Shown here in pieces: positions 16,991 to 26,078 of a DNA stretch of 64,000 bases. Numbering within the stretch: the stretch's first letter is position 1; each line of letters opens with the position of its first letter. Source of the stretch: Hoeflea_A sp963921345 (GTDB lineage Bacteria > Pseudomonadota > Alphaproteobacteria > Rhizobiales > Rhizobiaceae); assembly GCA_963921345.3 (NCBI GenBank), contig CAWUFE020000007.1, forward strand, positions 930,001 through 994,000. Reading direction: 5' to 3'. The position numbers and the translations under genes were made by a program. Below the pieces are notes generated by a model. The model was not told the DNA's origin and made no database searches. It worked only from the letters and a program-made list of their open reading frames with translations.

Positions 16991-17632
16991 GTGACAAATT
17001 CAGCCAAAGTAATTGCAGTCGCCATTTGCCTTCTCTCTCCAACCAGCATTGCCGCGGACAACAAGGGTCGCGAACCCGCAAATATCCCAACAATCATCGA
17101 GAAGGGTGGTCTTGTCCTTGCCACCGCGTTGGCGCATGACACGCGCTACAAATTGCCCCCCTCAGAGCTTACCCCCGAGCAGCAATCGGCCGCACTCAAT
17201 CATATGGTTTTTCGGGTTGGCGTCATCCAATCACAAGCTGCATCCGAAAAACATGAAAACGAAGTCACCAGGGCAAAGTATGATGTGGTTGCCGCTATCG
17301 GCGTCAGCTTGGTCGGTGGGCCATGGACCTTGGCTGGGGCCACCGTGGCGTCGTTGGGTAAGGTGAGCGCGAACTTCTATCTGGACTCTGCCAACCAGGA
17401 AATCGAAGCCAAGGCGCGGCAACAGGTGACAAACTACATAGCCGCCTCCAGGCAAGATATTCTAGACGATCTAGGCTTGGAAAGCCTGAGTGACGTGTCC
17501 ACAACCTACGGCAGAGGTGCCGAGGGCCGGGCCAAGCTGACAGACAAGCTGCGCGCTGCCAACTCCGTATTCAAAGACATGCGCGACCGAGCCACGGCCG
17601 CGGGAAAGCCACAACTGACCAACGCGATGTAG
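16991..17632 (+). CDS. Exported helical protein, N-terminal part of a probable split gene
   Basis: GTG start; the N-terminus is a signal peptide (VIAVAICLLSPTSIAAD, cleavage near residue 22). The rest is helical with a hydrophobic hairpin-like stretch around residues 95-125 (AAIGVSLVGGPWTLAGATVASLG). It ends at a TAG (17630-17632), after which the same frame continues at once into the 737-residue ORF. If the TAG were CAG (Gln), the product would be one exported protein of about 952 residues. No family recognised. Either a nonsense mutation or two translationally linked genes. Confidence 0.55.
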   Translation: MTNSAKVIAVAICLLSPTSIAADNKGREPANIPTIIEKGGLVLATALAHDTRYKLPPSELTPEQQSAALNHMVFRVGVIQSQAASEKHENEVTRAKYDVVAAIGVSLVGGPWTLAGATVASLGKVSANFYLDSANQEIEAKARQQVTNYIAASRQDILDDLGLESLSDVSTTYGRGAEGRAKLTDKLRAANSVFKDMRDRATAAGKPQLTNAM

Positions 17633-17635
17633 GAC

Positions 17636-19849
17636 ATGATGATTGATGTTCTGGCCGAAATCACACCCGGTGTCATTGAACAGGTCAACAAAACCCATGC
17701 TCAGGTTCAGGGGAACTCCGAGGAAATCAATAAGCTCAAGGAACAATATGTTGATATCTCATCCGATCTTTCGCAGCTGGAGGAGAAGGTTCAAAGCAAT
17801 TATAAGACGCTGACCGCTAGCGTGACACGGGTTGATCAGCAAGTGCGTGAGGTCAGTGCAAGCCTGTCGGATCTGACCGACACAGTGTCACGGCTGGACC
17901 AAAGACAAGCGGTGATCGCAGATTTCATGTTCGCCGATATGCCACCATCTCGAAAGGTTGCGTTTTTAAGAAGTGGGGCCATGGATGCCGCGATCAACTG
18001 CCCTAAGGCGGCGCCTGATTGCGACAAATCTAAAGTGAAAGCCAGCCTTCTAGGGCACTACGAGAAGGAAGCCGCAACAGCGGAAGCTCTGCAGGATATG
18101 CGTAGATTCTCCAGTGGGCTGCGCGATCTGAGCGCAATCGCCAACAATTTGGGCGTTGACAGCCCAGAGCTGCAATTTGCATTAGCCACAGGCCAAAGCG
18201 TGACCAACGCCTTTTTGTCCTTCGCCGACTCGCCCCCCAATATCATCGGTGGGATCGCCGCCCTGTCCGGCATTTTCGGCAAGAAGAAGGACCCAGCGCA
18301 AGAGCGGCACATTGCTCTGATGAGCTATCTCTCCAAACAGTTTGCGCAAGTGAACGACAAACTTGATGAGATCCTGGCAAACCAACAGACGATCGTGGAT
18401 GGCATTCGGGAGCTGTCCGAGCAGATATCGAGAAGCACTGTACATCTGGACCGTCGGCTCGATGCGCTGCAAGACGAGGTGATTCAAACTAGCTACAATG
18501 TCCGGCGGCTCATCTGGGTGCCTTGGCAGGATTGCTATCTTGTTTATGAAAAAGCCCGCTTCGATTCAGAGGCCATTGATCCCGAAAATCTGCAGTTTCA
18601 TTCCCTGAATGATCTCGAAAGTGTGCTTTATTCTCGGGCAAGTGCTGCCAAAAGCTGCTTGAACACCGCCCTGGGTTCTTTCGTGTCGTCCATATCAGCC
18701 TCGGAACGGTTCGGGCGGTTTGGCGACGTACGCTCTGTCGTGGACAACGCCCCGTTGTGGGAAACCGAAGACAAACGAGCGATCATCAGCAAATCCGCAG
18801 TCAGAAAAGAACAAACCGACATTGCAACGCGCTATGTCTCGGCGCTCAGACAGTTCCTGTCCGAACGACATGAGCCTTCGCGGCAGGTCCTAGCATATTG
18901 GGCCAACAGCAACGGTGGATTGGCCAACGCGTTTGCGCTGCTTTCCAGACCCGTTGCCGACCTGGAGGAATGGAAATATGCAAAATCCGCAGTTGGCACT
19001 GATCCGTTCATCTGTGGTCAGGACCATCATGCCTCCCGCCGCGTTGAACCTCTTCTGTGCCGCTCGGCAAGCAGCCAACCAGCGGCCTATTCCGCCGCCT
19101 TGCATTTTGAAACAGCGCTCTCCATTGATGCGATTTCTGACGTGGCCAGTTGGATGATGGTCCTTGCCCAGCTGGCAGATTTCTACCGCGAGTTTCCAAC
19201 GGAAAGCTGGCTGACAATTGACCAGCTTCTGGCCGCGCCAACCCCGGCAGAGTCTAGAGGTGAAGAGCTGCTTAGAAAAACTATCGAGGTTCTCGACGTC
19301 GCCTTGGCTAGTTCATCCGCTACCTATGGGCCCGCCACCGCTGAAGGCCTCCTGGACCAGCTCTATTTCGAAGGCGATGCGCTGGCAGAAGAAAAAAAAC
19401 GAGCGGTCGATCTGTTGAGCGCAAATCCGATTTTGGCAAGCAACTTTGTTCTGCTTCTGCTGGATCGTTCAGCTTTCAATGTGGACGAAACGAACGCGCT
19501 GAAAAACGCCAAGCCCACCTTTTTTGATTATTCTTTGGCTTATGACCAAGCCCTTCAGCAAGATCAGTTTGATCCTTGGATGTTCCGTGCTCTGTTTGCC
19601 CCGGATCAAGTCTTTACCTTCGCCCGAACCGAGGGCGGTTTGCCTGCCATTCTGGTTCAGTCTGGCGAAGCCAAACACACGATACCGCTGCCACGGCCAT
19701 TTGAGTATATGAACGGCACGTTGTCCTGGCCACCCAGCCACCTAAGACTCCTGCGGCTCAGATCAATGTTGATGGATCAATGGGGCTCTTACAGCGTGAT
19801 GGACACTCTTTCACAAGGCGAGAGGGTTGCGATCCTCAGCGCTCTCTAA
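17636..19849 (+). CDS. Large coiled-coil protein, continuation of the 16991 reading frame
   Basis: 737 residues in the same frame as the preceding ORF, separated only by TAG-GAC. Residues about 10-95 are a heptad-type coiled coil (LSQLEEKVQSN, VTRVDQQVREV), followed by a small glycine-containing hydrophobic stretch (NIIGGIAALSGIFGKK, about 203-218), another coiled coil (QVNDKLDEILANQQTIVDG) and a long globular C-terminus with several Cys. No signal peptide of its own and a weak ribosome site, which favours it being the C-terminal part of the exported protein. No enzyme motif seen. The architecture recalls helical pore-forming or adhesin-like proteins only loosely; function unknown. Confidence 0.6.
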   Translation: MMIDVLAEITPGVIEQVNKTHAQVQGNSEEINKLKEQYVDISSDLSQLEEKVQSNYKTLTASVTRVDQQVREVSASLSDLTDTVSRLDQRQAVIADFMFADMPPSRKVAFLRSGAMDAAINCPKAAPDCDKSKVKASLLGHYEKEAATAEALQDMRRFSSGLRDLSAIANNLGVDSPELQFALATGQSVTNAFLSFADSPPNIIGGIAALSGIFGKKKDPAQERHIALMSYLSKQFAQVNDKLDEILANQQTIVDGIRELSEQISRSTVHLDRRLDALQDEVIQTSYNVRRLIWVPWQDCYLVYEKARFDSEAIDPENLQFHSLNDLESVLYSRASAAKSCLNTALGSFVSSISASERFGRFGDVRSVVDNAPLWETEDKRAIISKSAVRKEQTDIATRYVSALRQFLSERHEPSRQVLAYWANSNGGLANAFALLSRPVADLEEWKYAKSAVGTDPFICGQDHHASRRVEPLLCRSASSQPAAYSAALHFETALSIDAISDVASWMMVLAQLADFYREFPTESWLTIDQLLAAPTPAESRGEELLRKTIEVLDVALASSSATYGPATAEGLLDQLYFEGDALAEEKKRAVDLLSANPILASNFVLLLLDRSAFNVDETNALKNAKPTFFDYSLAYDQALQQDQFDPWMFRALFAPDQVFTFARTEGGLPAILVQSGEAKHTIPLPRPFEYMNGTLSWPPSHLRLLRLRSMLMDQWGSYSVMDTLSQGERVAILSAL

Positions 19850-19882
19850 CGCCAACAACATCAAATGAAGGACGAGCCGACG

Positions 19883-20521
19883 ATGACACACCGGATCACA
19901 AAACATGCAAGAAACGCCCTTTGCATCCTGCTCACCATGGCCGCACTACCGGCCTTGGCACAAGAATCCAATCTGGGGCTCGACCAATCAAGAGAACTGC
20001 CAAACTGGTATAGGATGGCTACAGATGGGGAAGGATTTACATTTTGTTTTTCGACACCCACCGTTTCGAGAAATGCCGGGGGCGTGAGCTGGATTGCCCC
20101 AAGCCAAGACTGTTATGGCAACATACGCGATGACAGAAACAGAAAGTTCAAAGAATGGGAAGCTCAAATGACCCAGACCGCCATTGCACATCAGTTGACC
20201 TTGCTGAATAAAAGCATTGAAACGCTCAACAACAACCTCGCAGCACAAGTGAGCGTACCCATCATAGAACTGGCCACCGAAATCGCCGATCAGAACACCC
20301 GAGCCAACGAAAACCTAAGAGATGAAGTGATCGCGCGGCTCAGGATGGTCCCCGTTCTTCTGGCCAATGAACCGACATTGCAAAACGCGTTGCTGGACGC
20401 GCTCGGCGGGGACGCAGAGTTGGCCAGAAAAGTGAACGAGGCGTTTCTGACCAGCCCCGAAGCAAAAGCACTTATCAAAACCATTCTGAACGAACTGATC
20501 GAGGAAAAAGACGAAAACTAG
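19883..20521 (+). CDS. Exported helical partner protein, 212 aa
   Basis: Start at MTHRITK (19883), with AAGGA ten bases upstream; ATG 19865 is an alternative. A signal peptide (LCILLTMAALPALAQ) is followed by a small Cys-containing globular part (FTFCFSTPT, SQDCYGNIR) and a long helix (LLNKSIETLNNNLAAQV) with an acidic tail. It lies 33 bases after the large coiled-coil gene, in the same direction, and shares its exported helical character, so the two probably act together outside the cytoplasm. No family recognised. Confidence 0.6.
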   Translation: MTHRITKHARNALCILLTMAALPALAQESNLGLDQSRELPNWYRMATDGEGFTFCFSTPTVSRNAGGVSWIAPSQDCYGNIRDDRNRKFKEWEAQMTQTAIAHQLTLLNKSIETLNNNLAAQVSVPIIELATEIADQNTRANENLRDEVIARLRMVPVLLANEPTLQNALLDALGGDAELARKVNEAFLTSPEAKALIKTILNELIEEKDEN

Positions 20522-20817
20522 CCCTCATTGGCCTCTTGCGTGAGCAATCGCCAAACTCCGCCAAAACCCACGCCGAATTGTTGTCAGAGGCGCGCTCGGA
20601 TCACCGAGATCAAACGTCAGCCTTGATGGCCCCGGCAACAAGGCAAGGAAGACGCTCCATCGCTCCCACGTGAGAACCGTGGCATGGATCTGGTCTATCC
20701 CCGGCAGTGGGGAATGTGCTCAATAAGGGGGCAGGACTCATAAAACCGCAATAGTTCTATGGGCTCCAATATGCGGGATACCCGCGGCCAAAACTCTCGT
20801 AATTTGACTCGCCTTCC
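20522..20817. other. Intergenic, no gene seen
   Basis: No open frame with a credible start. This is the junction between the exported-protein genes and the terminase remnant, so it may mark a past recombination point. Confidence 0.35.
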
Positions 20818-21276
20818 GTGTTGACCTTGAGAATTGTCCCTCACAACCTGAAAGTCAGGGAATGGGGGCAGGGCGCCAAGCAACGATCCCTTACGCTGAT
20901 GGAACTGGGCGTGAAGCCGCTCAGGATCGGTGTTGCCACCAAGCCGGCCGACCGGATCAACGCGGTTCGCAAGCTGTTGCCAGCATGCCATTTCAACGAC
21001 ACCGAAAGGGTTCGGACAGGGCTTAAACGCATTCGCCGGTATTCGCGAAAATAGAACGACCCGATGCAGTCCTACACGACGCCACTGCACGATGAGAACA
21101 GCCATGGCGCCGACGCCTTTGGAGAGTTCGCCGTCAATTGCGGAATCCGGGTGGAAGTGGAGAAGCCGAAACCGGAGCCGAAGTGGCCGGTCAGCGGCAC
21201 CGCGTCAGGACAGACCGTTGGCCGGCTCCCTACGGTCGACGAGATCTTGAAGGGCAGGCACAAAGAAAACGGCTGA
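20818..21276 (+). pseudogene. Phage terminase large subunit, C-terminal remnant with an amber stop
   Basis: The frame matches the C-terminal nuclease part of large terminases: RIVPHNLKVREWGQG, then PADRINAVRKLLPAC, GLKRIRRYSRK and, after an in-frame TAG (21052-21054), PLHDENSHGADAFGEFA. The 'plH..SHgADAf' motif holds a conserved acidic residue of the packaging nuclease. Intact relatives usually have Trp at the stop position (YRREW), so TGG to TAG is likely. The N-terminal ATPase domain is missing. This shows that the island derives partly from a tailed phage that can no longer package DNA with this gene. Confidence 0.75.
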
Positions 21277-21493
21277 AACGAGTTCATTAGTCATTGGTGC
21301 CCGTCCAGATCCGCCCGCCGGAGATAGATCAGAGAGATCGTCCCGAACGCGGTTGATGTACGGGAGTCCCTCCCAGTTTTCCGGGCGGGGAACGCTGGCA
21401 TTTGTGGATAACTTGCCGGTGGCCCACACAGCACTGGTACAACGCATAATTGTCGGTTAACTAGTATGAGATTTTGGGAACGGGATTGCGACA

Positions 21494-23605
21494 GTGTCAC
21501 TGCGTGTTTGGCTGGCAATGTCGCTGCTGGTTCCCGCATTGGCGGCGTGTACAACCAGCCCGAATTCGCGCAATATCTTCCGGGATTCGCTCTCCAGACT
21601 TGAAAACTGGGGTTCTCCCAACAGTTCGTCGCGACAAAACACGGGTGCGATTGGTGCCTCCGGGAGAGGCAGTGCAGCCTTTGCGGGTACCGTGCAGCGT
21701 GGAAGCGGCTCTTTTGTGTCGTCTCGGGCGCCGGCGATTTCGCAGGGCCAAACCCGAGCCGGTGAAAACGGCTATACCCTCAATCTGGTCAATGTTCCCG
21801 TCAAGGATGTAGCCAAAACCGTGCTTGGCGACACACTTGCCGTCAACTATATCATCGATCCACAAATCAACGGGACGATGACGGTCCAGACCAGTGCGCC
21901 GGTGTCGCGGGAAGCGCTGATCGAGATTTTTGAGATGGCGCTGGCGGTCAATGGCATCGCCCTGGTTCGCCAAGGCGACAGCTACCAGATCCTGCGCCGC
22001 TCCGATGCGTTGGGTTCTACGCCGGCGGTCAGCGTGCCCAGCGTTTCGCCCTCCGGCCCGGGCGTTAAGGTGCAGGTCATCGAGCTGCAGTTCATCGCTG
22101 CTGACGAGATGAACAACATCTTGCAGCCGATCAGCCGCGAAGGATCGATTCTGCTGGTCGATTCCAAACGCAACCTTCTGATCCTGGCCGGTACCAGCAG
22201 CGATTTGCAGGCCATGCGAGAGGCCATATCGGTGTTCGACGTGGACTGGATGCGCGGCATGTCGGTGGCACTGCACCCGTTGCATGCGTCGCAGCCGGCG
22301 GCCATCGCCGACGAGCTCGACCAGATCTTCGGCAACACTGGCGAGAACGCCGGCAAGGTCATCCGGTTCGTCCCGAACGAGCGGCTGAACGCCATTTTGG
22401 TGATCACCTCAAAGCCAAAGTACCTAGCGCGGGCGGAGAACTGGATCGACAAGCTCGACGCCCAGGCACGCTCCAACGAGGATCAACTCTTCGTCTACCA
22501 CATCCAGAACCGGCCGGCGCAGGAACTCGCCGACGTGTTGAGGGCTGTCCTGGCCCAGGAAAACACCAACGTGGCCGCAGCCGGGGAGGGCGCCGTTGCG
22601 CCTCAACTGACCGCAGTGGCAGTATCGACGGACGGAACGATCGCGAGCGATGCGACCGGGGTCTCGGCCGGAACAGCCCGCGCCAGTTCCGTCGTTGCCG
22701 ATGTCGAAAACAACGCCCTGCTGATTTCGACAACGGCGCGCGAATATGAGCGCATCGAACGCATCCTGCGTCAGCTCGACGTATTGCCGACGCAAGTCCT
22801 GCTCGAGGCGGTGATTGCTGAAGTGACGCTCAACGACGAGCTCAATCTCGGCATGCGCTGGTTCATCGAAAGCGGCAAGATGGACTTCGGTTTTACCGAT
22901 GTTGCATCTGCCTTCTTCGGCGCTACGTTCCCCGGCTTTTCCTGGACCTACGCCACGGAGAACGTTCAGGTCACCCTGAACGCCCTGGCAAGCATCACCG
23001 ATGTCAACATAATCTCGACACCGACACTGATGGCGCGCAACAACCAAAAGGCCGTGCTGCAGGTTGGAGACGAAGTGCCGATCGTCACGCAGCAGGCGGT
23101 CGATGTGGCCAACACCGGCACCATTATCAATTCGGTCGAGATGCGCGACACCGGGATCATCCTAACGGTGACACCACGGGTGAACCGATCCGGCCGGGTG
23201 ATGCTCGACGTCGAGCAGGAGGTCAGCACTGTCGTCAAAACGACGTCAAGCGGAATCGACTCGCCGACCATCCGGCAACGCAAGATCGATACGCAGGTGA
23301 CCGTTCATGACGGCGAAACACTGGCGCTTGGCGGGTTGATCCAGGAGGAAAACAGCCTGACCCGCGAACAGGTGCCGCTGCTCGGCAATATCCCGCTGAT
23401 CGGCAACGCCTTCAAGAACAAGTCTGACAAGATCGTTCGCACCGAGCTGATCATCTTCATCCGTCCGCGCGTGGTCCGCAGCGTTCAGGAAGCGCGCAGC
23501 GTCACCCAGGAATTCCGCAACCAGCTGAAGTTCGAAAGCCCCATCACCAAGCGGCGGCAGGGCAAGACGCGCCGCCAGCGCGACATCAACCGGCTGGTGT
23601 ATTGA
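21494..23605 (+). CDS. gspD: Type II secretion secretin GspD
   Basis: 703 residues, GTG start. A lipoprotein-type signal (LLVPALAAC, lipid-modified Cys19) targets it to the outer membrane. Periplasmic N0 (LNLVNVPVKDVAKTVLGD, about 95-175) and N1-N3 ring domains follow, and the secretin domain occupies about 400-660 with VLLEAVIAEVTLNDELNLG and VPLLGNIPLIGNAFKNK, both hallmark segments. It forms the outer-membrane channel through which folded proteins leave. The first of three plus-strand genes; the minus-strand inner-membrane genes converge from the other side. Confidence 0.93.
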   Translation: MSLRVWLAMSLLVPALAACTTSPNSRNIFRDSLSRLENWGSPNSSSRQNTGAIGASGRGSAAFAGTVQRGSGSFVSSRAPAISQGQTRAGENGYTLNLVNVPVKDVAKTVLGDTLAVNYIIDPQINGTMTVQTSAPVSREALIEIFEMALAVNGIALVRQGDSYQILRRSDALGSTPAVSVPSVSPSGPGVKVQVIELQFIAADEMNNILQPISREGSILLVDSKRNLLILAGTSSDLQAMREAISVFDVDWMRGMSVALHPLHASQPAAIADELDQIFGNTGENAGKVIRFVPNERLNAILVITSKPKYLARAENWIDKLDAQARSNEDQLFVYHIQNRPAQELADVLRAVLAQENTNVAAAGEGAVAPQLTAVAVSTDGTIASDATGVSAGTARASSVVADVENNALLISTTAREYERIERILRQLDVLPTQVLLEAVIAEVTLNDELNLGMRWFIESGKMDFGFTDVASAFFGATFPGFSWTYATENVQVTLNALASITDVNIISTPTLMARNNQKAVLQVGDEVPIVTQQAVDVANTGTIINSVEMRDTGIILTVTPRVNRSGRVMLDVEQEVSTVVKTTSSGIDSPTIRQRKIDTQVTVHDGETLALGGLIQEENSLTREQVPLLGNIPLIGNAFKNKSDKIVRTELIIFIRPRVVRSVQEARSVTQEFRNQLKFESPITKRRQGKTRRQRDINRLVY

Positions 23606-23607
23606 CC

Positions 23608-24099
23608 ATGGCAAACGCCACCATACTGGGGCTGGCCGGCGTTTTGCTGCTCTCCCTGGCAGTCGCCATTTCGATCGTCGATATGCGCTGGCTACGAATC
23701 CCTGACGGCCTCAATGCAGCTCTGGCGGCAGGCGGCCTCGGCTTCCAAATCGCAGCGCAACAGGCGTTTCCGCTTTGGCCGCTGGTCGGTGCGATCGGTC
23801 TTGGCCTAGGCTTCTTTGCCGTGCGGCAGTTTTACCTGAGGCAACGCGGTGTCGTCGGTCTCGGTCTCGGCGACGTCAAGATGGCGGGCGCCTCGGCGCT
23901 CTGGTTGCACCCGGCCAACCTGCCGGTTTTCGTCTTCCTGTCCAGCGCAACGGCGCTTATTTCGATCCTCGTTCTGGGGCGAAGCGACAGACGCTATCTG
24001 GCCACCGGCCGGCTGCCTTTCGGACCGTTCCTCGCTTCCGGCCTCGTCGCCAGCTGGTCTCTGGAGAACTTCGCCGGATTTGGACTTCTGACCCTTTAG
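23608..24099 (+). CDS. gspO: Prepilin peptidase (A24 family), short form
   Basis: 163 residues; ATG 23608 lies two bases after the gspD stop (a TTG at 23602 is also in frame). Multi-pass membrane protein with both catalytic aspartates of type IV prepilin peptidases: IVDMRWLRIPD and GLGLGDVKM. It lacks the N-terminal zinc/methyltransferase part of the large PilD/GspO enzymes, like archaeal and TadV-type short forms. It should cleave the G|FTL leader of the pseudopilins GspG, H, I, J and K encoded nearby, making the cluster self-sufficient. Confidence 0.88.
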   Translation: MANATILGLAGVLLLSLAVAISIVDMRWLRIPDGLNAALAAGGLGFQIAAQQAFPLWPLVGAIGLGLGFFAVRQFYLRQRGVVGLGLGDVKMAGASALWLHPANLPVFVFLSSATALISILVLGRSDRRYLATGRLPFGPFLASGLVASWSLENFAGFGLLTL

Positions 24100-24112
24100 A
24101 GGCGGTGTCACC

Positions 24113-24568
24113 ATGATGCATTCCAAGATCGATGAACTGAGGAAACGTCCGAGTATCGCGAGCGATGCCGGCTTCACCCTGGTGGAGCTGTTGGTCGTGC
24201 TGGCTATCATCGGCCTCGTCAGCGCCTTCGCGGTGCCTCAGGTTCTGCGCTATCTGGACACGGCAAAGGAGGATGCCGCACGGGTCCAGATCCGCAATCT
24301 GGAAGCCGCCCTCGAGCTCTATTACATCGACAATCTCAAATATCCGGACGACGAACAGGGCATCGCCGCATTGGCCGTTCAGCCGGTCGGCGAAAGCCGC
24401 TGGAACGGTCCCTATCTCAAAGGCGCTGACCGGTTGGAAGACCCGTGGGGCAACGCTTATGTCTACGGCGTCGATGAGGATTCCGGCGAAATCCGTATTT
24501 CGTCTCTAGGCCGGGACGGCAAAGTCGGTGGTGATGGCCAGGATGCCGACATCGTCAGCCAGGAGTGA
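24113..24568 (+). CDS. gspG: Major pseudopilin GspG
   Basis: 151 residues. A 19-residue leader ends in the cleavage site DAG|FTLVELLVVLA, with the conserved Glu5 of mature pseudopilins. The C-terminus has typical GspG features: LEAALELYYIDN, YPDDEQGI, WNGPYL and an Asp-rich calcium loop (LGRDGKVGGDG.DADI). It is the main subunit of the periplasmic pseudopilus that pushes substrate through GspD. ATG 24113 and 24116 are both possible starts. It converges with gspJ (stop at 24576), so transcription from the two strands ends here. Confidence 0.93.
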   Translation: MMHSKIDELRKRPSIASDAGFTLVELLVVLAIIGLVSAFAVPQVLRYLDTAKEDAARVQIRNLEAALELYYIDNLKYPDDEQGIAALAVQPVGESRWNGPYLKGADRLEDPWGNAYVYGVDEDSGEIRISSLGRDGKVGGDGQDADIVSQE

Positions 24569-24575
24569 GTGAACC

Positions 24576-25235
24576 TCACGTCGGCTGGCGGGCCATTGTG
24601 AGCCGGGCGAGGCCACCGGCTTCATAGGTTCGGCCATCCGCCTCGCGCGTGATGGTAAAGCGAATGGCGATCGGCAGTTGTCGCTCGCGTTTCCAGCGAT
24701 TGAGCCATTGTCTGGTAGTCGAGCCCGGCACCGCATCAAGATACTCGAAGCTGATCGTATCGATCCCGCTCAGTAGTGTGACTGTGATCGGAGCCGCCGC
24801 CTTGCCGGCGAAGCGGCGCGGTTCGATGGTGACGGCGATTCTGTTTCTCGCTGCCCCTGGCTCGGTTTCGAGGCGAACGGATTTGGTGCGCAGCGACGCC
24901 GGGCTGACGCCCATGCGAGCGGCGCTGACATAGCTGACCTCGGAAGAGGTGCCCGTTAGGAAGCTGCGGTTTCCCGCCTGCGTCATGTCGACAGGCAAAG
25001 CCAGCGCACTTTCCAGCGACCGTTCGAGATAGCGTGCCGCGGCGTCGAGCTCTTGCTGAACGGTTTGCTCAGCCTGCATCGCCGAAACTTTGCGCAGTTG
25101 TCCTAGAAAGGTCGTCGTCATGCCGCCCATGATCGCCAGGATCGTCAGTGCTACCAGGATCTCCGCGAGTGTGAAGCCGTCCTGATCCTGAGGTGGACGT
25201 CTATCGCGCCAGACATGCGGAATGCGTGCGATCAT
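24576..25235 (-). CDS. gspJ: Minor pseudopilin GspJ
   Basis: 219 residues with an unusual N-terminal leader of about 19 residues ending QDG|FTLAEILVALT (Glu present at mature position 5). The mature domain is beta-rich (DTISFEYLDA, LPIAIRFTI), as expected for GspJ, which with GspI and GspK forms the pseudopilus tip. Last gene of the minus-strand gsp operon; its start overlaps the gspI stop by four bases (ATGA). Confidence 0.85.
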   Translation of the reverse strand: MIARIPHVWRDRRPPQDQDGFTLAEILVALTILAIMGGMTTTFLGQLRKVSAMQAEQTVQQELDAAARYLERSLESALALPVDMTQAGNRSFLTGTSSEVSYVSAARMGVSPASLRTKSVRLETEPGAARNRIAVTIEPRRFAGKAAAPITVTLLSGIDTISFEYLDAVPGSTTRQWLNRWKRERQLPIAIRFTITREADGRTYEAGGLARLTMARQPT

Positions 25236-25609
25236 CGTCCGCCCCCACTGTCGAAACTGAGATAGGTCGCCGACATTTTCGGCGCGCTGTCACGGGATAT
25301 GCGCAGTGAGATGCGACGCAGTGTATTTCCTGGCTCAGCGGACAGCGGCTCGACGGAAATGCTCCAGCTGTGGTCCTCGTCCCACTGCCCCTGATCGCTC
25401 CCAGCCCGTCGCGGCAACTTATCCGACAGGATGGCCCGGGCGATCTGTCGCATTTCCACTTCGACGCGCGCCCGCTGCGCGTTGTGCACACTGACGGTGA
25501 CTGTGCGCACGGCGACGGTGAGTGCCAGCGAAAGGATGGCGAAGGCGATGACGGTTTCGACCAGCGTGAAGCCGGCAGCGCCGTCTTCCGACCGATCAGT
25601 CCTCTTCAT
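25232..25609 (-). CDS. gspI: Minor pseudopilin GspI
   Basis: Start chosen at MKRTDRS (25609), which overlaps the end of gspH by 14 bases; a longer frame to 25666 would lie within gspH. The leader ends AAG|FTLVETVIAFAIL, with Glu5 retained. 125 residues, the usual small size of GspI, with a helix (VRTVTVSVHNAQRARVEVEM) and a short beta domain. Nucleates the pseudopilus tip with GspJ and GspK. Confidence 0.87.
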   Translation of the reverse strand: MKRTDRSEDGAAGFTLVETVIAFAILSLALTVAVRTVTVSVHNAQRARVEVEMRQIARAILSDKLPRRAGSDQGQWDEDHSWSISVEPLSAEPGNTLRRISLRISRDSAPKMSATYLSFDSGGGR

Positions 25610-26078
25610 CAGGGAGCACCTTCGTCTGACCGGTAAGCCAGCTGGTTTCCAGACGGGCGATTTCACCGTTGCGGTCTTTGAGCGTAATCTTGGTGCCGGT
25701 CGAGCCGCCTTCGCCGTAGAACACGACCGGGACCTTCCCTTCTTCGGCGATAAGTTCCAGCCCGGCGAGAAGGGTTAGCTCCATGCCCTCGGGAAGATCC
25801 CTGATCTCGCCTCGCCGATCGTAAACCACGGTGCGGTCTTCCAGGTCGAACAGGATCGTCCGGGCCGAGCCGCTGGTGATGGCATCGTGGTGCGCCAGCC
25901 GGGCGAGCTGCTGCAACTGCACGGCAAAATCGGCGGCACTCTCCTTCGGCTGCCGGGCCGAAAAAGCCAGGCCCGCGACCCCGGTCGCCAACGCAATGAT
26001 GGTCAGGCCGACCAGCAGCTCGACCAGGGTAAAACCCTGTTCGCCGTCGCGGGTCCGCTGCTTTCCACCGGCTCTCAT
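25596..26078 (-). CDS. gspH: Minor pseudopilin GspH
   Basis: 160 residues; cleavage site EQG|FTLVELLVGLT. The mature part has the GspH/FimT pattern: a hydrophobic helix followed by AVQLQQLARLAHHDAITSG and a beta sandwich with FYGEGGSTG. It overlaps gspF by four bases upstream and gspI by 14 bases downstream, fitting one translationally coupled operon. Confidence 0.88.
   Translation of the reverse strand: MRAGGKQRTRDGEQGFTLVELLVGLTIIALATGVAGLAFSARQPKESAADFAVQLQQLARLAHHDAITSGSARTILFDLEDRTVVYDRRGEIRDLPEGMELTLLAGLELIAEEGKVPVVFYGEGGSTGTKITLKDRNGEIARLETSWLTGQTKVLPDEED

Noticed and set aside
16991..21276. Amber (TAG) recoding in the phage-derived region, suggested by TAG at 17630 and 21052
   Set aside because: Several genes of the same region use TAG as a normal stop (for example at 2085, 6645 and 8979), one interrupted frame uses TAA, and no suppressor tRNA is seen. 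Nonsense mutations are simpler.
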